A stretch of 64,000 bases of DNA from Streptomyces griseus (GTDB taxonomy: Bacteria > Actinomycetota > Actinomycetes > Streptomycetales > Streptomycetaceae), in contig NZ_MDKB01000001.1 in assembly GCF_001715295.1 (NCBI RefSeq), forward strand, positions 1,548,978-1,612,977, read 5' to 3'. Below the pieces are notes generated by a model. It saw nothing but the letters and a program-made list of their open reading frames with translations. It searched no databases and was not told the DNA's origin. The position numbers and the translations under genes were made by a program. Positions 8,543 through 17,794 of this stretch are shown one piece after another. How positions within the stretch are numbered: position 1 is the stretch's first letter; each line of letters begins with the position of its first letter.

Positions 8543-9400
8543 GTGAGATCTGGTGAAGAGACACCCGGCAACCCGAGGCGTGGCCACAGACTGTCGGCCA
8601 CAGCGGTGACCGTGGCGTACGGCGGACTCGACGTCGTGCACGACGCGGCCCTGACCCTGCGACCCGGCGAAGTCACCGCACTCGTCGGGCCGAACGGCAG
8701 CGGCAAGTCGACCCTCCTGCGCACCCTGGCACGACTCCAGCGGCCCAGGACGGGGGCGCTCACCCTCGACGCCACGACCGACGCCCTCGCCCTGACCTCC
8801 CGTGAGTTCGCCGCCCGGGTGGCTCTGCTGACGCAGAGCCGCCCCACGCCCAGCGGCCTGACCGTGCGGGACGTCGTGGAGTTCGGCCGCTATCCCTACC
8901 GCGGGCGCTGGGGCGGACAGGACCCCGACGGCGCTGCGGCGGTCGACCGGGCCCTGGACATGACGGGGGTGAGGGAGCTGGCCGAACGCGGCGCCGAGAA
9001 CCTCTCCGGCGGGCAGCTCCAGCGCGTCTGGCTGGCCGGGTGCCTCGCCCAGGAGACCGGCGTGCTCCTCCTCGACGAGCCGACGACCTACCTCGACCTC
9101 CGCTACCAGATCGAACTCCTCGACCTCGTACGCGATCTGGTGGACGACCACGGCATCGCCGTCGGTGTCGTCCTCCACGACCTCGACCAGGCGGCCTCCG
9201 TGGCCGACCGCATCGTTCTCCTCCGCGCGGGACGCGTCATCGCGGACGGCCTGCCCGAGGACGTGCTGACCCCGGAACGCCTGACCGACACGTACGGCAT
9301 CCGGATCGACGTCGACACAGACCCCCTGACCGGCAGCCTGCGCACCCGCGCCATCGGCCGCCACCACACCAGAAGCGAAAGGCTCGGCACCACCTCATGA
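8543..9400 (+). CDS. Iron-siderophore ABC transporter ATP-binding protein
   Basis: This FecE/FhuC-type ATPase powers siderophore import. The Walker A motif GPNGSGKST is at residues 49-57, the signature LSGGQ at 154-158 and Walker B VLLLDEP at 174-180, followed by TTYLDLRYQIELLDL, typical of the iron-siderophore subfamily. The length of 285 residues is normal. The GTG start is only 5 bp after the iron box, so the transcript is probably leaderless or has a very short leader. Its stop overlaps the start of the binding-protein gene (ATGA), indicating translational coupling. Confidence 0.95.
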   Translation: MRSGEETPGNPRRGHRLSATAVTVAYGGLDVVHDAALTLRPGEVTALVGPNGSGKSTLLRTLARLQRPRTGALTLDATTDALALTSREFAARVALLTQSRPTPSGLTVRDVVEFGRYPYRGRWGGQDPDGAAAVDRALDMTGVRELAERGAENLSGGQLQRVWLAGCLAQETGVLLLDEPTTYLDLRYQIELLDLVRDLVDDHGIAVGVVLHDLDQAASVADRIVLLRAGRVIADGLPEDVLTPERLTDTYGIRIDVDTDPLTGSLRTRAIGRHHTRSERLGTTS

Positions 9401-10377
9401 GACGTCTCCTGCTCAGCGCGGCCGCGGCAACCGCCGCCGCGCTCACCCTGGCCGCGTGCGGAACGACCGAGCCGGCCGCCACCGACTCGGGGAAGGGCTC
9501 CGACCGCATCACCCTCACCGACGCCTCCGGCACCGAGGTCAGGCTCGACGCGCCCGCCACCAAGGTCGTCGCGACCGAGTGGAACGTCGTCGAGAGCCTC
9601 CTCACCCTCGGCGTCGACCCCACGGGCGTCGCCGACGTCAAGGGATACAAGACCTGGAACACCGCCGTCCCCCTCGAGAACGCCCCCCGGGACATCGGCA
9701 CCCGCGGTGAGCCGAGCATGGACACGATCGCCTCGCTCGCGCCCGACCTCATCGTCGCCACCACGGACCTGCCCGCGTCCGCCGTGAAGCAACTGCGCAA
9801 GGTCGCACCCGTCCTCGAGGTGAGGTCGGCCGATGCCGCCGATCCGGTCGGGCAGATGCTGGAGAACCTCGACCTCATCGCCGAGGCCACCGGAACCCGG
9901 CAGCAGGCGCAGAAGGCCAGGCAGCAGTTCGAGGACAAGGTGGCCGAAGGCAGGAAGGCACTCGCGGACGCCGGCCTCGCCGGGACGGAGATCGCCTTCG
10001 CCGACGGCTACGTCACCTCCAACCAGGTCTCCGTCCGCCCCTACACCAGCGGCTCACTCATCGGCGCCGTCAACGAGAAGATAGGACTCGAGAACGCCTG
10101 GACGCTGAAGGGCGACAAGAGTTACGGCCTCGCCGCCACCGACGTCGAAGGCCTCACCGCCCTCGGCGACGACGTCCGGTTCGCCTACATCGGCAGCGAC
10201 GGTGACAAGAGCAGCACGCCCTTCGACGGAGCCCTCGCCGACAACGCGGTATGGACGTCCCTGCCCTTCGTGAAGGCCGGCGAGGTCCACCGGCTGGACG
10301 ACGGCATCTGGATGTTCGGCGGGCCCCGGTCGATGGAGGCGTACGTCGACTCGGTCGTCGAAGCGCTGACGAAGTAG
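9397..10377 (+). CDS. Iron-siderophore-binding lipoprotein
   Basis: The substrate-binding component of the uptake system is 326 residues long. A signal sequence ends in LTLAAC with Cys21 as the lipidation site, tethering the protein to the outer face of the membrane. The body is a periplasmic-binding-protein (FepB/FecB-like) fold, with ATKVVATEWNVVESLLTLGV near the start of lobe 1 and GEPSMDTIASLAPDLIVAT in the usual place. The ATG overlaps the ATPase stop by four bases, which sets the start. The siderophore cannot be read from sequence, and no siderophore biosynthesis genes adjoin the operon. Confidence 0.95.
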   Translation: MRRLLLSAAAATAAALTLAACGTTEPAATDSGKGSDRITLTDASGTEVRLDAPATKVVATEWNVVESLLTLGVDPTGVADVKGYKTWNTAVPLENAPRDIGTRGEPSMDTIASLAPDLIVATTDLPASAVKQLRKVAPVLEVRSADAADPVGQMLENLDLIAEATGTRQQAQKARQQFEDKVAEGRKALADAGLAGTEIAFADGYVTSNQVSVRPYTSGSLIGAVNEKIGLENAWTLKGDKSYGLAATDVEGLTALGDDVRFAYIGSDGDKSSTPFDGALADNAVWTSLPFVKAGEVHRLDDGIWMFGGPRSMEAYVDSVVEALTK

Positions 10378-10381
10378 CACG

Positions 10382-12451
10382 ATGGCCGTCACCGCAGAGA
10401 TGTCCACTGCCGCCCGCCCGTCGACGGCCGCGTCCCGGGCGGGCGCGGCCGCGGTGGCGACCGTCCTCGTGCTCCTGGTGGCCGCCCTCGCCGTCGCCGA
10501 CATCACGCAAGGGACGGCCGCGGTCGGCCCCGCCGAGGTCTGGAAGGCACTCACCGGTCGCGCCGAGGCGGCCGACGCGTCCGTCGTCGTGGCGTCGCGG
10601 CTGCCCCGGATGGTGGCCGGACTCCTCGTCGGTGCCGCGCTCGGCATGGCGGGCGCCGCCCTCCAGGCCGTCGGCCGCAACGTACTGGCGTCCCCCGACA
10701 CCCTCGCGGTGAACGCCGGTTCGTACCTGGCGCTCGGGCTGGTCGCCGTCACCGGCACGTCACTGCCGCTCCTCGCGTCCTCCGGGGTCGCGTTCGCCGG
10801 AGGCCTCGCGGCGGCGGCCGTCGTGCTCGCGTTGTCCGGTCCCGGAGCGGGCACCGTCCGCCTCGTGCTCGCCGGAAGCGCCCTGGCCCTCGGCCTCGGA
10901 TCGGTGACCCAGGGGCTGCTCCTGCTCTTCCCCGAGCAGACCGAGGGGCTCTACCAGTGGAACCAGGGCAGCATCGGCCAGAACGGGTTCGACGCCGTGG
11001 TGCGGATGGCCCCCGTGGCCCTCGCCGGCCTCGCGGGGCTGCTGCTGACCGCCCGCCGGGTCGACGCACTCGCCCTGGGCGACGACGCGGCCCGCGGACT
11101 CGGGGTGCCGGTGCGCTCCACCCGCGTCACGGTGGTCGTGTTCGCCGCCCTGCTCTCCGCGGCGGCGGTCACCCTCGCCGGTCCCATCGGGTTCGTCGGA
11201 CTGTGCGCCCCCGCCCTCGTCCGTCCGCTCGGCCGCCGGTTCCGCGTGTTCGCCCGCGCCCGTGCGCGCGTCCCCATGGCGGGCCTGGCCGGTGCGACGC
11301 TGGTTCTCGGGTCCGACGTGCTGCTGCGCGCTGTCGTACCGGCGGAATCGGCGGTGCGGGTACCCACCGGGGTCGTCACGAGCATCGTCGGCGCCGTGTT
11401 CCTGATCGGCATGGCGGTCCGGGCGCGGGACACCTCCGAAGGTGCCGCGCAGGACCGGGTGCGCCTCCGTAGCCGGGCGGTGTTCCTCACCACCACCGGC
11501 GTCCTCGCCCTCGTACTCGCCGGCGCGACGGTCGCCGCCGTTCTGCTGGGCGACAGCCCCCTCCTGCTCGGCGACGTGGTCAACTGGTCGCAGGGCCGGG
11601 CCGGTCAGGCCGTCTCCTTCGTCCTCGACACACGTCTGCCGAGGGTGCTCGCCGCACTCCTCGCCGGTGCGGCACTCGCTCTGGCCGGAACCCTGGTCCA
11701 GGCGGTGACCCGCAACCCACTGGCCGAGCCCGGCGTCCTCGGTGTCACGGGAGGGGCCGCGCTCGGCGCCGTCGTCCTCGTGACCACGGTCCCGGCCGTC
11801 GGCTCCTGGGGAGTGGCCGGGGCCGCGTTCGCGGGAGCCGCCGTGAGCGCCGTCGTCGTCTTCGGACTCGCCGCACGAGGCGGATTCCCGCAGAACCGGC
11901 TCGTCCTGGTCGGTATCGGGTTCGCCACCGGCACCACGGCACTGATCAGTCTGCTCGTCGTCCTCACCGACCCGTTCAACGCGACGAAGGCCCTCACCTG
12001 GCTGTCGGGATCCACCTACGGGCGGACGCTGCCCGACGTCGTGCCCCTCGCGGTCGCCCTCGCCGTGGGCTGCGCCGTCGCGTGGGTACGGCGGAGGGAA
12101 CTGGACCTGGTGTCACTCGACGAGGACACTCCGAGGCTCCTCGGCCTCAACCTGACGTCCGGACGGCTGGGCTTCCTCGTGCTGAGCGTGCTGCTCAGCG
12201 CCACCGCCGTGGCCGCCGCGGGAACGATCGGCTTCGTCGGTCTGGTGGCACCGCACGCGGCGCGAGCCCTCGTCGGCAGGCGGCACGTCCGGGTGGTGCC
12301 GGTCGCGGTCCTGCTCGGATCCCTGCTCGTCTGCACGGCGGACCTGCTCGGCCGCACGGTGATCGCACCGGCCCAACTGGGTGCCGGTCTGATGACGGCC
12401 GTGATCGGAACGCCGTACTTCCTCCACCTCCTGGTCCGCAGCCGGAGATAG
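10382..12451 (+). CDS. Fused double FecCD-type siderophore permease
   Basis: A 689-residue membrane protein containing two complete FecCD permease halves in one chain, as in FhuB. The repeated cores are AGAALGMAGAALQAVGRNVL in half 1 (about residues 80-100) and AGAALALAGTLVQAVTRNPL in half 2 (about 428-447). Each half has about ten hydrophobic segments and the GxIGFVGL motif (GPIGFVGL and GTIGFVGL). Because both halves are present, no second permease gene is needed, which matches the operon content. The gene begins 4 bp after the binding-protein stop and is followed by a strong terminator hairpin. Confidence 0.95.
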   Translation: MAVTAEMSTAARPSTAASRAGAAAVATVLVLLVAALAVADITQGTAAVGPAEVWKALTGRAEAADASVVVASRLPRMVAGLLVGAALGMAGAALQAVGRNVLASPDTLAVNAGSYLALGLVAVTGTSLPLLASSGVAFAGGLAAAAVVLALSGPGAGTVRLVLAGSALALGLGSVTQGLLLLFPEQTEGLYQWNQGSIGQNGFDAVVRMAPVALAGLAGLLLTARRVDALALGDDAARGLGVPVRSTRVTVVVFAALLSAAAVTLAGPIGFVGLCAPALVRPLGRRFRVFARARARVPMAGLAGATLVLGSDVLLRAVVPAESAVRVPTGVVTSIVGAVFLIGMAVRARDTSEGAAQDRVRLRSRAVFLTTTGVLALVLAGATVAAVLLGDSPLLLGDVVNWSQGRAGQAVSFVLDTRLPRVLAALLAGAALALAGTLVQAVTRNPLAEPGVLGVTGGAALGAVVLVTTVPAVGSWGVAGAAFAGAAVSAVVVFGLAARGGFPQNRLVLVGIGFATGTTALISLLVVLTDPFNATKALTWLSGSTYGRTLPDVVPLAVALAVGCAVAWVRRRELDLVSLDEDTPRLLGLNLTSGRLGFLVLSVLLSATAVAAAGTIGFVGLVAPHAARALVGRRHVRVVPVAVLLGSLLVCTADLLGRTVIAPAQLGAGLMTAVIGTPYFLHLLVRSRR

Positions 12452-12491
12452 GGCGCGCCGGGCCCGTCCGGTTGCAGGCGTCGTCGCCGTC

Positions 12492-12537
12492 GCGTACGGC
12501 CCCTTCCCCGGGCGAGCCCGGGGAAGGGGCCGTACGC
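12492..12537. terminator. Hairpin terminator of the siderophore uptake operon
   Basis: A perfect 22-bp inverted repeat (arms 12492-12513 and 12516-12537; core CCCCTTCCCCGGG) with a 2-base centre lies 40 bp after the permease stop. There is no U tract, as is common for actinobacterial terminators. Confidence 0.85.
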
Positions 12538-12607
12538 ACGGGGGGCCCGGTCGGCCCCGGCCCGCCTGGATCGCGGGATTGTCAGTGGCGGGTGCGAAGC
12601 TACGGGT

Positions 12608-12877
12608 ATGGACGAGCAGATCATGCGGAAGAGGGTCTACGGAGGCGACCACGACGACCCCGATCCCGGCCCGCGGCCAGGGCGGTCGTACGTCGAACTC
12701 GTGGGCGGCCCCTTGGACGGCCTGCTCCTCGACGTCACCGGCCGGACCGCGGAACAGTTGCGCGAGGGCGTCTCCCTGCCCACGGAACTCGGCCGCTACG
12801 GGGCGGGTGGACGGGCGCTGTACGAGGCACGTGACGACGACCCGACCCTGTTCGACTGGGACGGTGACAGCCCCTGA
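12608..12877 (+). CDS. Small conserved hypothetical protein
   Basis: This 89-residue acidic cytosolic protein has the central segment YVELVGGPLDGLLLDVTG and the end DDDPTLFDWDGDSP. The pattern GGPLDG followed by a short strand recurs in small uncharacterised Streptomyces proteins, from memory. No catalytic residues, signal or membrane segment are visible. It stands alone after the uptake-operon terminator and converges with the gene at 13142-13759. Confidence 0.65.
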   Translation: MDEQIMRKRVYGGDHDDPDPGPRPGRSYVELVGGPLDGLLLDVTGRTAEQLREGVSLPTELGRYGAGGRALYEARDDDPTLFDWDGDSP

Positions 12878-12934
12878 GGCCACCGCGCGTGCCGACTCCG
12901 CTTCCGGTCCCCTGTGCGTGTGTCCGGCCGGTCC

Positions 12935-12974
12935 GCTGCCCGGACCCACCGTTGATCCACGCGGTCCGGGCAGC
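12935..12974. terminator. Possible terminator between convergent genes
   Basis: GCTGCCCGGAC and its reverse complement GTCCGGGCAGC form an 11-bp stem with an 18-base loop in the gap between the convergent genes ending at 12877 and 13142. The rest of this 264-bp gap shows no coding signal. Confidence 0.4.
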
Positions 12975-13141
12975 GCGGCCCGGGCCGGGCAGGCCGCCGC
13001 TGCTGAGGTCTCCGGCTCGCGTGCGAACCGGTGCTCCGGCGCCGGTGACCGGCGGCCGTCCCGAGCCGCGCCACGACGATCTGCCGCGGAACGCGGAACG
13101 GGCCTGCCCGACCGCCGAACAGCCTCCGTGGGGGAAGGAGC

Positions 13142-13759
13142 TCAGGCCGGGACCGGGGCCTCGTCGTCGGAGACGACAGGCGCCGGGGCGACCGGGCTGT
13201 AGAAGACGGACCGCCCCTGCTTCGAGCGTTCCAGGACGCCTTGGGCGACACCCTGCTCGAGGGTGTTGCGCACGACGGTGACCTGCACCTTGCGCTTCGG
13301 GTGCGACTCCGCCAGAGCGGCGGCGACCTCGGAGGCCGACTTCGGCTCCCTCTGACCCGCCAGGTAACCGGTGATCAGCTCGCGCCATGTCGGCTCGCCC
13401 GCAGCGCTCTTGGCCGTTGCCTTCTTCTTGGCAGCGGACTTCCGATCCGTCTCCACCTCGGCCTTGGCCGCGCGTGACCCCTTCTGCTGCGCCGACTTGC
13501 CCTTGGGGCGGCGTGCTGCCGGCACGGACGCCGACTTGCGGGACCTCGCAGCCGTTGGGGCGCTCTTGGCGCTGCCGCCGAGCACCTCCTGCATCTTGCT
13601 CAGCACCTGCTCGCTGTCCTGCAACTGGACGAGCTCGTCCTGCAGCCGGGTCAGATCCGCACGCACGCGCTCCTGCTCACTCCGGTTCGCCGCGAGATCG
13701 TCGGCGACCCTCTGCGCGTAGTCGGCGGTGACACCTGACGGGGGAGCGTTTTTGGCCAT
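13142..13759 (-). CDS. Coiled-coil / winged-helix protein, putative DNA-binding
   Basis: A 205-residue protein in three parts. A coiled coil lies at about residues 12-60 (heptads such as RVRADLTRLQDELVQLQ). A Lys/Ala/Arg-rich linker of about 60 residues, histone-tail-like, follows. A compact C-terminal domain at 122-190 (EPTWRELITGYLAG ... VVRNTLEQGVAQGVLE ... GRSVFYSPV) reads as a winged helix. This suggests an oligomeric DNA-associated protein, but no specific family is certain. ATG 13759 is preceded by GGACGAGG; in-frame codons upstream to 13867 do not look coding. It is transcribed alone. Confidence 0.72.
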   Translation of the reverse strand: MAKNAPPSGVTADYAQRVADDLAANRSEQERVRADLTRLQDELVQLQDSEQVLSKMQEVLGGSAKSAPTAARSRKSASVPAARRPKGKSAQQKGSRAAKAEVETDRKSAAKKKATAKSAAGEPTWRELITGYLAGQREPKSASEVAAALAESHPKRKVQVTVVRNTLEQGVAQGVLERSKQGRSVFYSPVAPAPVVSDDEAPVPA

Positions 13760-14221
13760 GAGTGCCTCGTCCTTCGATGTGTGGGAAACGGGTATAGCGG
13801 CTGATGCTACCCACCTCAACGGAGAGAACGTCCCGGTGGACACCATCCCGACACACTCATTCCTCACTCGTGTCCCCTCGCCCTGTCGGCAACTTCCCCT
13901 GGGGCAGGCTCCGGTGGCGTGAAGTCGACGGCGGCACGCGGCACGGGGCGTACGCCGGATTCACCGGCAGCCGCAGGACTACGCGGACCTCCCGTGTGGC
14001 AGTCCGGAGATTCCGGCGCTCCGAGGGAGGCGGGATCGGTTGCATCCGGCGGCCGGCCGCCGCCCGGTGGGGTGCGGTGACGGCCGAGCGCCAGGCGGTG
14101 TCCCGGCCGGGCGGTCCACGACCGCCTCAAGGCCGGCCGGCTCCAGGAGCAGGTCATGATGGCGGCAGCGAAGTGCGGGCGGGGGAGTGCAGTCGCCGCC
14201 TGCGGACGAAGGAGAAGTGCG
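13760..14221. other. Intergenic region between divergent genes
   Basis: No supported gene is seen in these 462 bases. The two promoters, for the coiled-coil gene leftward and the LtrA-like gene rightward, should lie here. A good ribosome-binding site (AAGGAGAAG) sits just before 14222. Confidence 0.6.
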
Positions 14222-15448
14222 ATGAGCGGAAACGGCGCTGACGCCGTCCGGACGGGACCCCTGCGGCAGGTGATGCGAGGACGGGACCCCGGAGAGGCCC
14301 ACCGGGCGTCGACGCCGCTGGAGCTCCTCTTCGACCTGACCTTCGTGGTCGCCGTCTCCCGGGCGGCGGCCCAGCTCCACCACTCGCTCACCGAGGGCCA
14401 TGTGGGTCCCGGGATCGCCGCGTACGCGGCGGTGTTCTTCGCCATCTGGTGGGCGTGGGTGAACTTCACCTGGTTCGCCTCCGCCTACGACACCGACGAC
14501 GTGCCCTACCGGCTGCTGACACTGTTGCAGATGGCCGGCGTCCTCGTCCTGGCCTCCGGGGTGGACGCCGTGTTCACCGACGACGACTTCACCGTCGTCG
14601 TGGTCGGTTACGTCATCATGCGGGCGGCACAGATCACCCAGTGGCTCCGGGCCGCCGCGGAGCACGAGGAGGGACGCGCCGGCGCACTGAGGTACGCCGC
14701 AGGGATCGCCGTGGTGCAGGTGGCGTGGATCGCCCGCCTGTGGACGCCGGACGCATGGGCCTGGCCCACCTTCCTGGTCCTCGTCGCGGCCGAGTTGGCC
14801 GTGCCGGCCTGGGCCGAGTCGCGGGGCGGTCCGACCACCTGGCACCCGGGACACATCGCCGAACGCTACGGCCTGTTCACGATCATCGTCCTCGGTGAAG
14901 TGATCCTCGGCTCGCTCGCCGCCGTCCACAGCGCCGTGGCCGGACAGGGCCTGTCCGCACCCGTGCTCATGATCGCCGTCGGCGGCCTGCTGCTGGTCTT
15001 CTCCCTGTGGTGGATCTACTTCACCGGCACCGACGCCGGACTGACGACCCTGCGCACGGCCCTGGTCTGGGGCTACGGCCACTACGCGGTCTTCGCCGCC
15101 CTGGCCGCTATCGGCGCGGGTCTGGAGACCGCCCTGGGCGCCGTCGAACACCACGGACATCTCTCCGGCAGGGGCGCCGGCCTGTCGGTCGCCGTCCCCG
15201 TCGCGATCGCGCTGCTCGTGCTGGGGGCGCTGCACCGGGTCACCGCGACGGGCACCGTGGGCCACGCCCTGCCGGTGGTGACCGGTGCGCTCGTGGTGCT
15301 GGGTCTGGGCTTCGCCGTGCCGGTACTGGGAGTCGGCGGCGCCGTACTGGGGATGGGCCTGGCCGTGAGTGCCACGCTCGCGGTTCACCTCTTCGCCGTA
15401 CGCCACGGCCGAGGCAGTACGGTGGCCCCGCGCCGCCCGGGCCCGTAG
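14222..15448 (+). CDS. LtrA-family (low temperature requirement A) membrane protein
   Basis: This 408-residue integral membrane protein has about 11-12 hydrophobic segments. It begins with the family signature STPLELLFDLTFVVAVSRA and carries the second conserved block HIAERYGLFTIIVLGEVILG around residues 215-235. LtrA was named from Listeria, where it is needed for growth at low temperature; the molecular function remains unclear, possibly transport. ATG 14222 follows AAGGAGAAGTGCG, a clear Shine-Dalgarno; codons upstream in frame are unlikely to be used. It appears monocistronic. Confidence 0.88.
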   Translation: MSGNGADAVRTGPLRQVMRGRDPGEAHRASTPLELLFDLTFVVAVSRAAAQLHHSLTEGHVGPGIAAYAAVFFAIWWAWVNFTWFASAYDTDDVPYRLLTLLQMAGVLVLASGVDAVFTDDDFTVVVVGYVIMRAAQITQWLRAAAEHEEGRAGALRYAAGIAVVQVAWIARLWTPDAWAWPTFLVLVAAELAVPAWAESRGGPTTWHPGHIAERYGLFTIIVLGEVILGSLAAVHSAVAGQGLSAPVLMIAVGGLLLVFSLWWIYFTGTDAGLTTLRTALVWGYGHYAVFAALAAIGAGLETALGAVEHHGHLSGRGAGLSVAVPVAIALLVLGALHRVTATGTVGHALPVVTGALVVLGLGFAVPVLGVGGAVLGMGLAVSATLAVHLFAVRHGRGSTVAPRRPGP

Positions 15449-15651
15449 AAGCCCGCGCACCTGGCGGCCGTAGCCGGGGAAGCCGGTCTCACGCCCGCTG
15501 CCGCCCGACCGGACCCGCCTTGCCCGCTTCCCGGTGGGCCGGCCCGTCGGCACGACGCAGGAGACCGGCCGGTCACGGCCCGGACAGAGGGTGGGCAAGG
15601 GTGACTTTCGGCAGTTCCGGCGCGCCCCGGCGCCTGCGTACGGTGGGGCGC

Positions 15652-17100
15652 GTGGACAGAGAAATGATCAAGGCCGTGGTGCGGCGAGCCCTCGGCCCGG
15701 GGTGTCTGTTGCCCCTCGCCGCCGCGGCCTGTGTCGCGCTCAGCACCGCCAGCTCGTGGTGGGCCCTGCCGGCGGCGGCAGCGGCGTTCTTCGCCGGGCG
15801 GGAGCCGGGCAGGACGGGACCGGCGGTGCTGGTGCTGGTCGCGGTCGTCGCGGGCGGGGTGGTCGCGGTGGCCGTCGTTCCCTCGTGGCTGCTGATGGCA
15901 GGTCGTTTCGTGGCCGTGGTGGTGGTCGCCGCGATGCTGCCCTGGTTCGCCGGGCGATTCTGGCGGCAGTACCAGGAGCTCGTCCGGGCGGGCTGGGAGC
16001 GGGCCGACCGGCTGGAACGCGAGCAACAACTCGTCGCCGAGCAGGCGCGGTCCCGGGAACGGGCCAGGATCGCCCAGGACATGCACGACGTCCTGGGCCA
16101 CGACCTCAGCCTCATCGCACTGTCGGCGGGCGCGCTCAAACTGGCTCCCGGGCTGGACGACACCCATCGTGCCGCCGCGGGGGAGATCCGCGCCAGAGCG
16201 GCCGCTTCGGTGGAGCGGCTCGGCGAGGTGATCGGCCTCCTGCGGGAGCAGGCGGGCGACGAGCCCACGCGCCCGTCCGACACCGGCATCCGCCGACTCG
16301 TCGACGACGCCGCGGCCGTGGGGGTCGCCGTCAGCCTGCGGACGGAGGGAGACCCCGGCGCCGTTCCGACCCGGACCGCGCGGGCGGCCCACCGGGTCGT
16401 ACAGGAAGCTCTGACGAACGCGGCCAAACACGCCCCGCAGGCGCCGGTGAGCGTACGGGTGACACACACGTCCGAGGAGACGACGGTCCACGTCCGCAAC
16501 GGCCCCGCCCCGGCAGGAGGCGTCCCGGCCGGCGTTCCCGGCACGGGGCGGGGCCTGATCGGCCTCGACGAGCGGGTGCGTCTGGCCGGCGGTGTGTTCG
16601 GGCACGGCCCCTCGGGGGCCGGCTTCGAGGTCACCGCGCGGCTCCCGCACCGGCCCACCACCCGGCGTCCGGCCGAAACGTACACGGTGCCGGCTCCGGA
16701 ACTGCCCTCCGAGCACGCGCATGCCCGCAGCCGGGTGCGGCGGGCACTGGCCACCGCCGTCGTGCTCCCTCTCACGGCATGGGCCGTCCTGAGCGCCGTA
16801 CTCATGGGGTGGGACATCCGTTCGGCCCAGATGTCCGTGCTGGACGCCGGTGACTTCGCCCGGCTGAGAGTGGGTCAGGACCGGGACGAGGTACAACGGG
16901 TGCTGCCCGAGCGTCAGACCACCCAGCGGCCGGTGGCCGGCGAACCGACAGGGCGAGGGATCACGTGCCAGTACTACGCCATGACCGCGAACCGCTTCGA
17001 GGACCGGTCCGGAGATGCCTACCGGCTCTGCTTCCGGGAGGGGCGGCTGCTGACGAAGGAGACCCTGATCCCAGGGGCCCGCAACACGGAGGAGGGGTGA
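15652..17100 (+). CDS. NarL-type sensor histidine kinase with C-terminal extracytoplasmic extension
   Basis: The 482-residue kinase has four N-terminal membrane segments (about residues 10-105), a HisKA_3 dimerisation domain with the phospho-accepting His145 in QDMHDVLGHDLSL, and an HATPase domain (N box VVQEALTNAAKHAP, G box GTGRGLIGLDERV). Most kinases of this class end there. This one continues with another membrane segment (LATAVVLPLTAWAVLSAVLMG) and about 90 residues containing FARLRVGQDRDEVQRVLP and two cysteines, which resembles an SmpA/OmlA-like extracytoplasmic module. The response regulator starts 7 bp later, so they form a cognate pair. The start is taken at GTG 15652, behind GGTGGGG; ATG 15664 is the alternative. 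Confidence 0.9.
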   Translation: MDREMIKAVVRRALGPGCLLPLAAAACVALSTASSWWALPAAAAAFFAGREPGRTGPAVLVLVAVVAGGVVAVAVVPSWLLMAGRFVAVVVVAAMLPWFAGRFWRQYQELVRAGWERADRLEREQQLVAEQARSRERARIAQDMHDVLGHDLSLIALSAGALKLAPGLDDTHRAAAGEIRARAAASVERLGEVIGLLREQAGDEPTRPSDTGIRRLVDDAAAVGVAVSLRTEGDPGAVPTRTARAAHRVVQEALTNAAKHAPQAPVSVRVTHTSEETTVHVRNGPAPAGGVPAGVPGTGRGLIGLDERVRLAGGVFGHGPSGAGFEVTARLPHRPTTRRPAETYTVPAPELPSEHAHARSRVRRALATAVVLPLTAWAVLSAVLMGWDIRSAQMSVLDAGDFARLRVGQDRDEVQRVLPERQTTQRPVAGEPTGRGITCQYYAMTANRFEDRSGDAYRLCFREGRLLTKETLIPGARNTEEG

Positions 17101-17107
17101 ACCACCG

Positions 17108-17794
17108 ATGATCCGGGTTTTGATCGCCGACGACGAGCCCATGATCCGTGCGGGCGTCCGGGCGGTGCTGTCCACCGCCGCGGACATCGACGTCGTCGCC
17201 GAGGCGGCCGACGGCCACGACGCGGTCGAACGGGTCCGCCTCCACCGGCCTGCCGTCGCCGTGCTCGACATCCGGATGCCGGGAATGAGCGGGATCGAGG
17301 CCGCGGCCTCGATCCGGGCCGCCGTGCCGGAGACCGGGGTCGTGATGCTCACGACGTTCGGCGAGGACGATTACATCCTCCAGGCGCTCGGAGGGGGCGC
17401 CGCCGGCTTCCTGATCAAGTCGGGCGAGCCCGAGGAGCTGATCGCCGGTGTCCGCGCGGTGGCCGACGGCGCCGCCTACCTGTCACCCACGGTCGCGGCG
17501 CGTGTCGTCGCGCACCTCTCGGCCACGGGCGCGGGTGCTCTGGCCGGTCGCCGCGCCGCCGCCCGGGAACGCGTCGGCATGCTCACCGCGCGGGAACGCG
17601 AGGTGCTGGCCCACCTCGGCAGCGGTCTGTCCAACGGCAGGATCGCCCGAAGGCTCCATGTGGTGGAGGGGACGGTCAAGGCCCATGTGAGCTCCATCCT
17701 GGCCCGGTTGGGCGTCGAGAACCGTGCCGCCGCGGCTGTCGTCGCGCACGAGGCCGGCATCGTCGTCGCCGCCGAACCGCCTGCCGAGAGCTGA
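17108..17794 (+). CDS. NarL/LuxR-family response regulator
   Basis: The 228-residue regulator is the partner of the kinase that ends 7 bp upstream. The receiver domain covers residues 1-120, with acidic pocket D8/D9, phosphorylation site D54 (AVLDIRMPGMSG) and conserved K104. A LuxR-type helix-turn-helix spans about 158-220 (LTAREREVLAHLGSGLSNGR, TVKAHVSSILARLGV). It should activate or repress genes on phosphorylation. The target is unknown. The PAP2 gene on the opposite strand overlaps its 3' half. Confidence 0.94.
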   Translation: MIRVLIADDEPMIRAGVRAVLSTAADIDVVAEAADGHDAVERVRLHRPAVAVLDIRMPGMSGIEAAASIRAAVPETGVVMLTTFGEDDYILQALGGGAAGFLIKSGEPEELIAGVRAVADGAAYLSPTVAARVVAHLSATGAGALAGRRAAARERVGMLTAREREVLAHLGSGLSNGRIARRLHVVEGTVKAHVSSILARLGVENRAAAAVVAHEAGIVVAAEPPAES

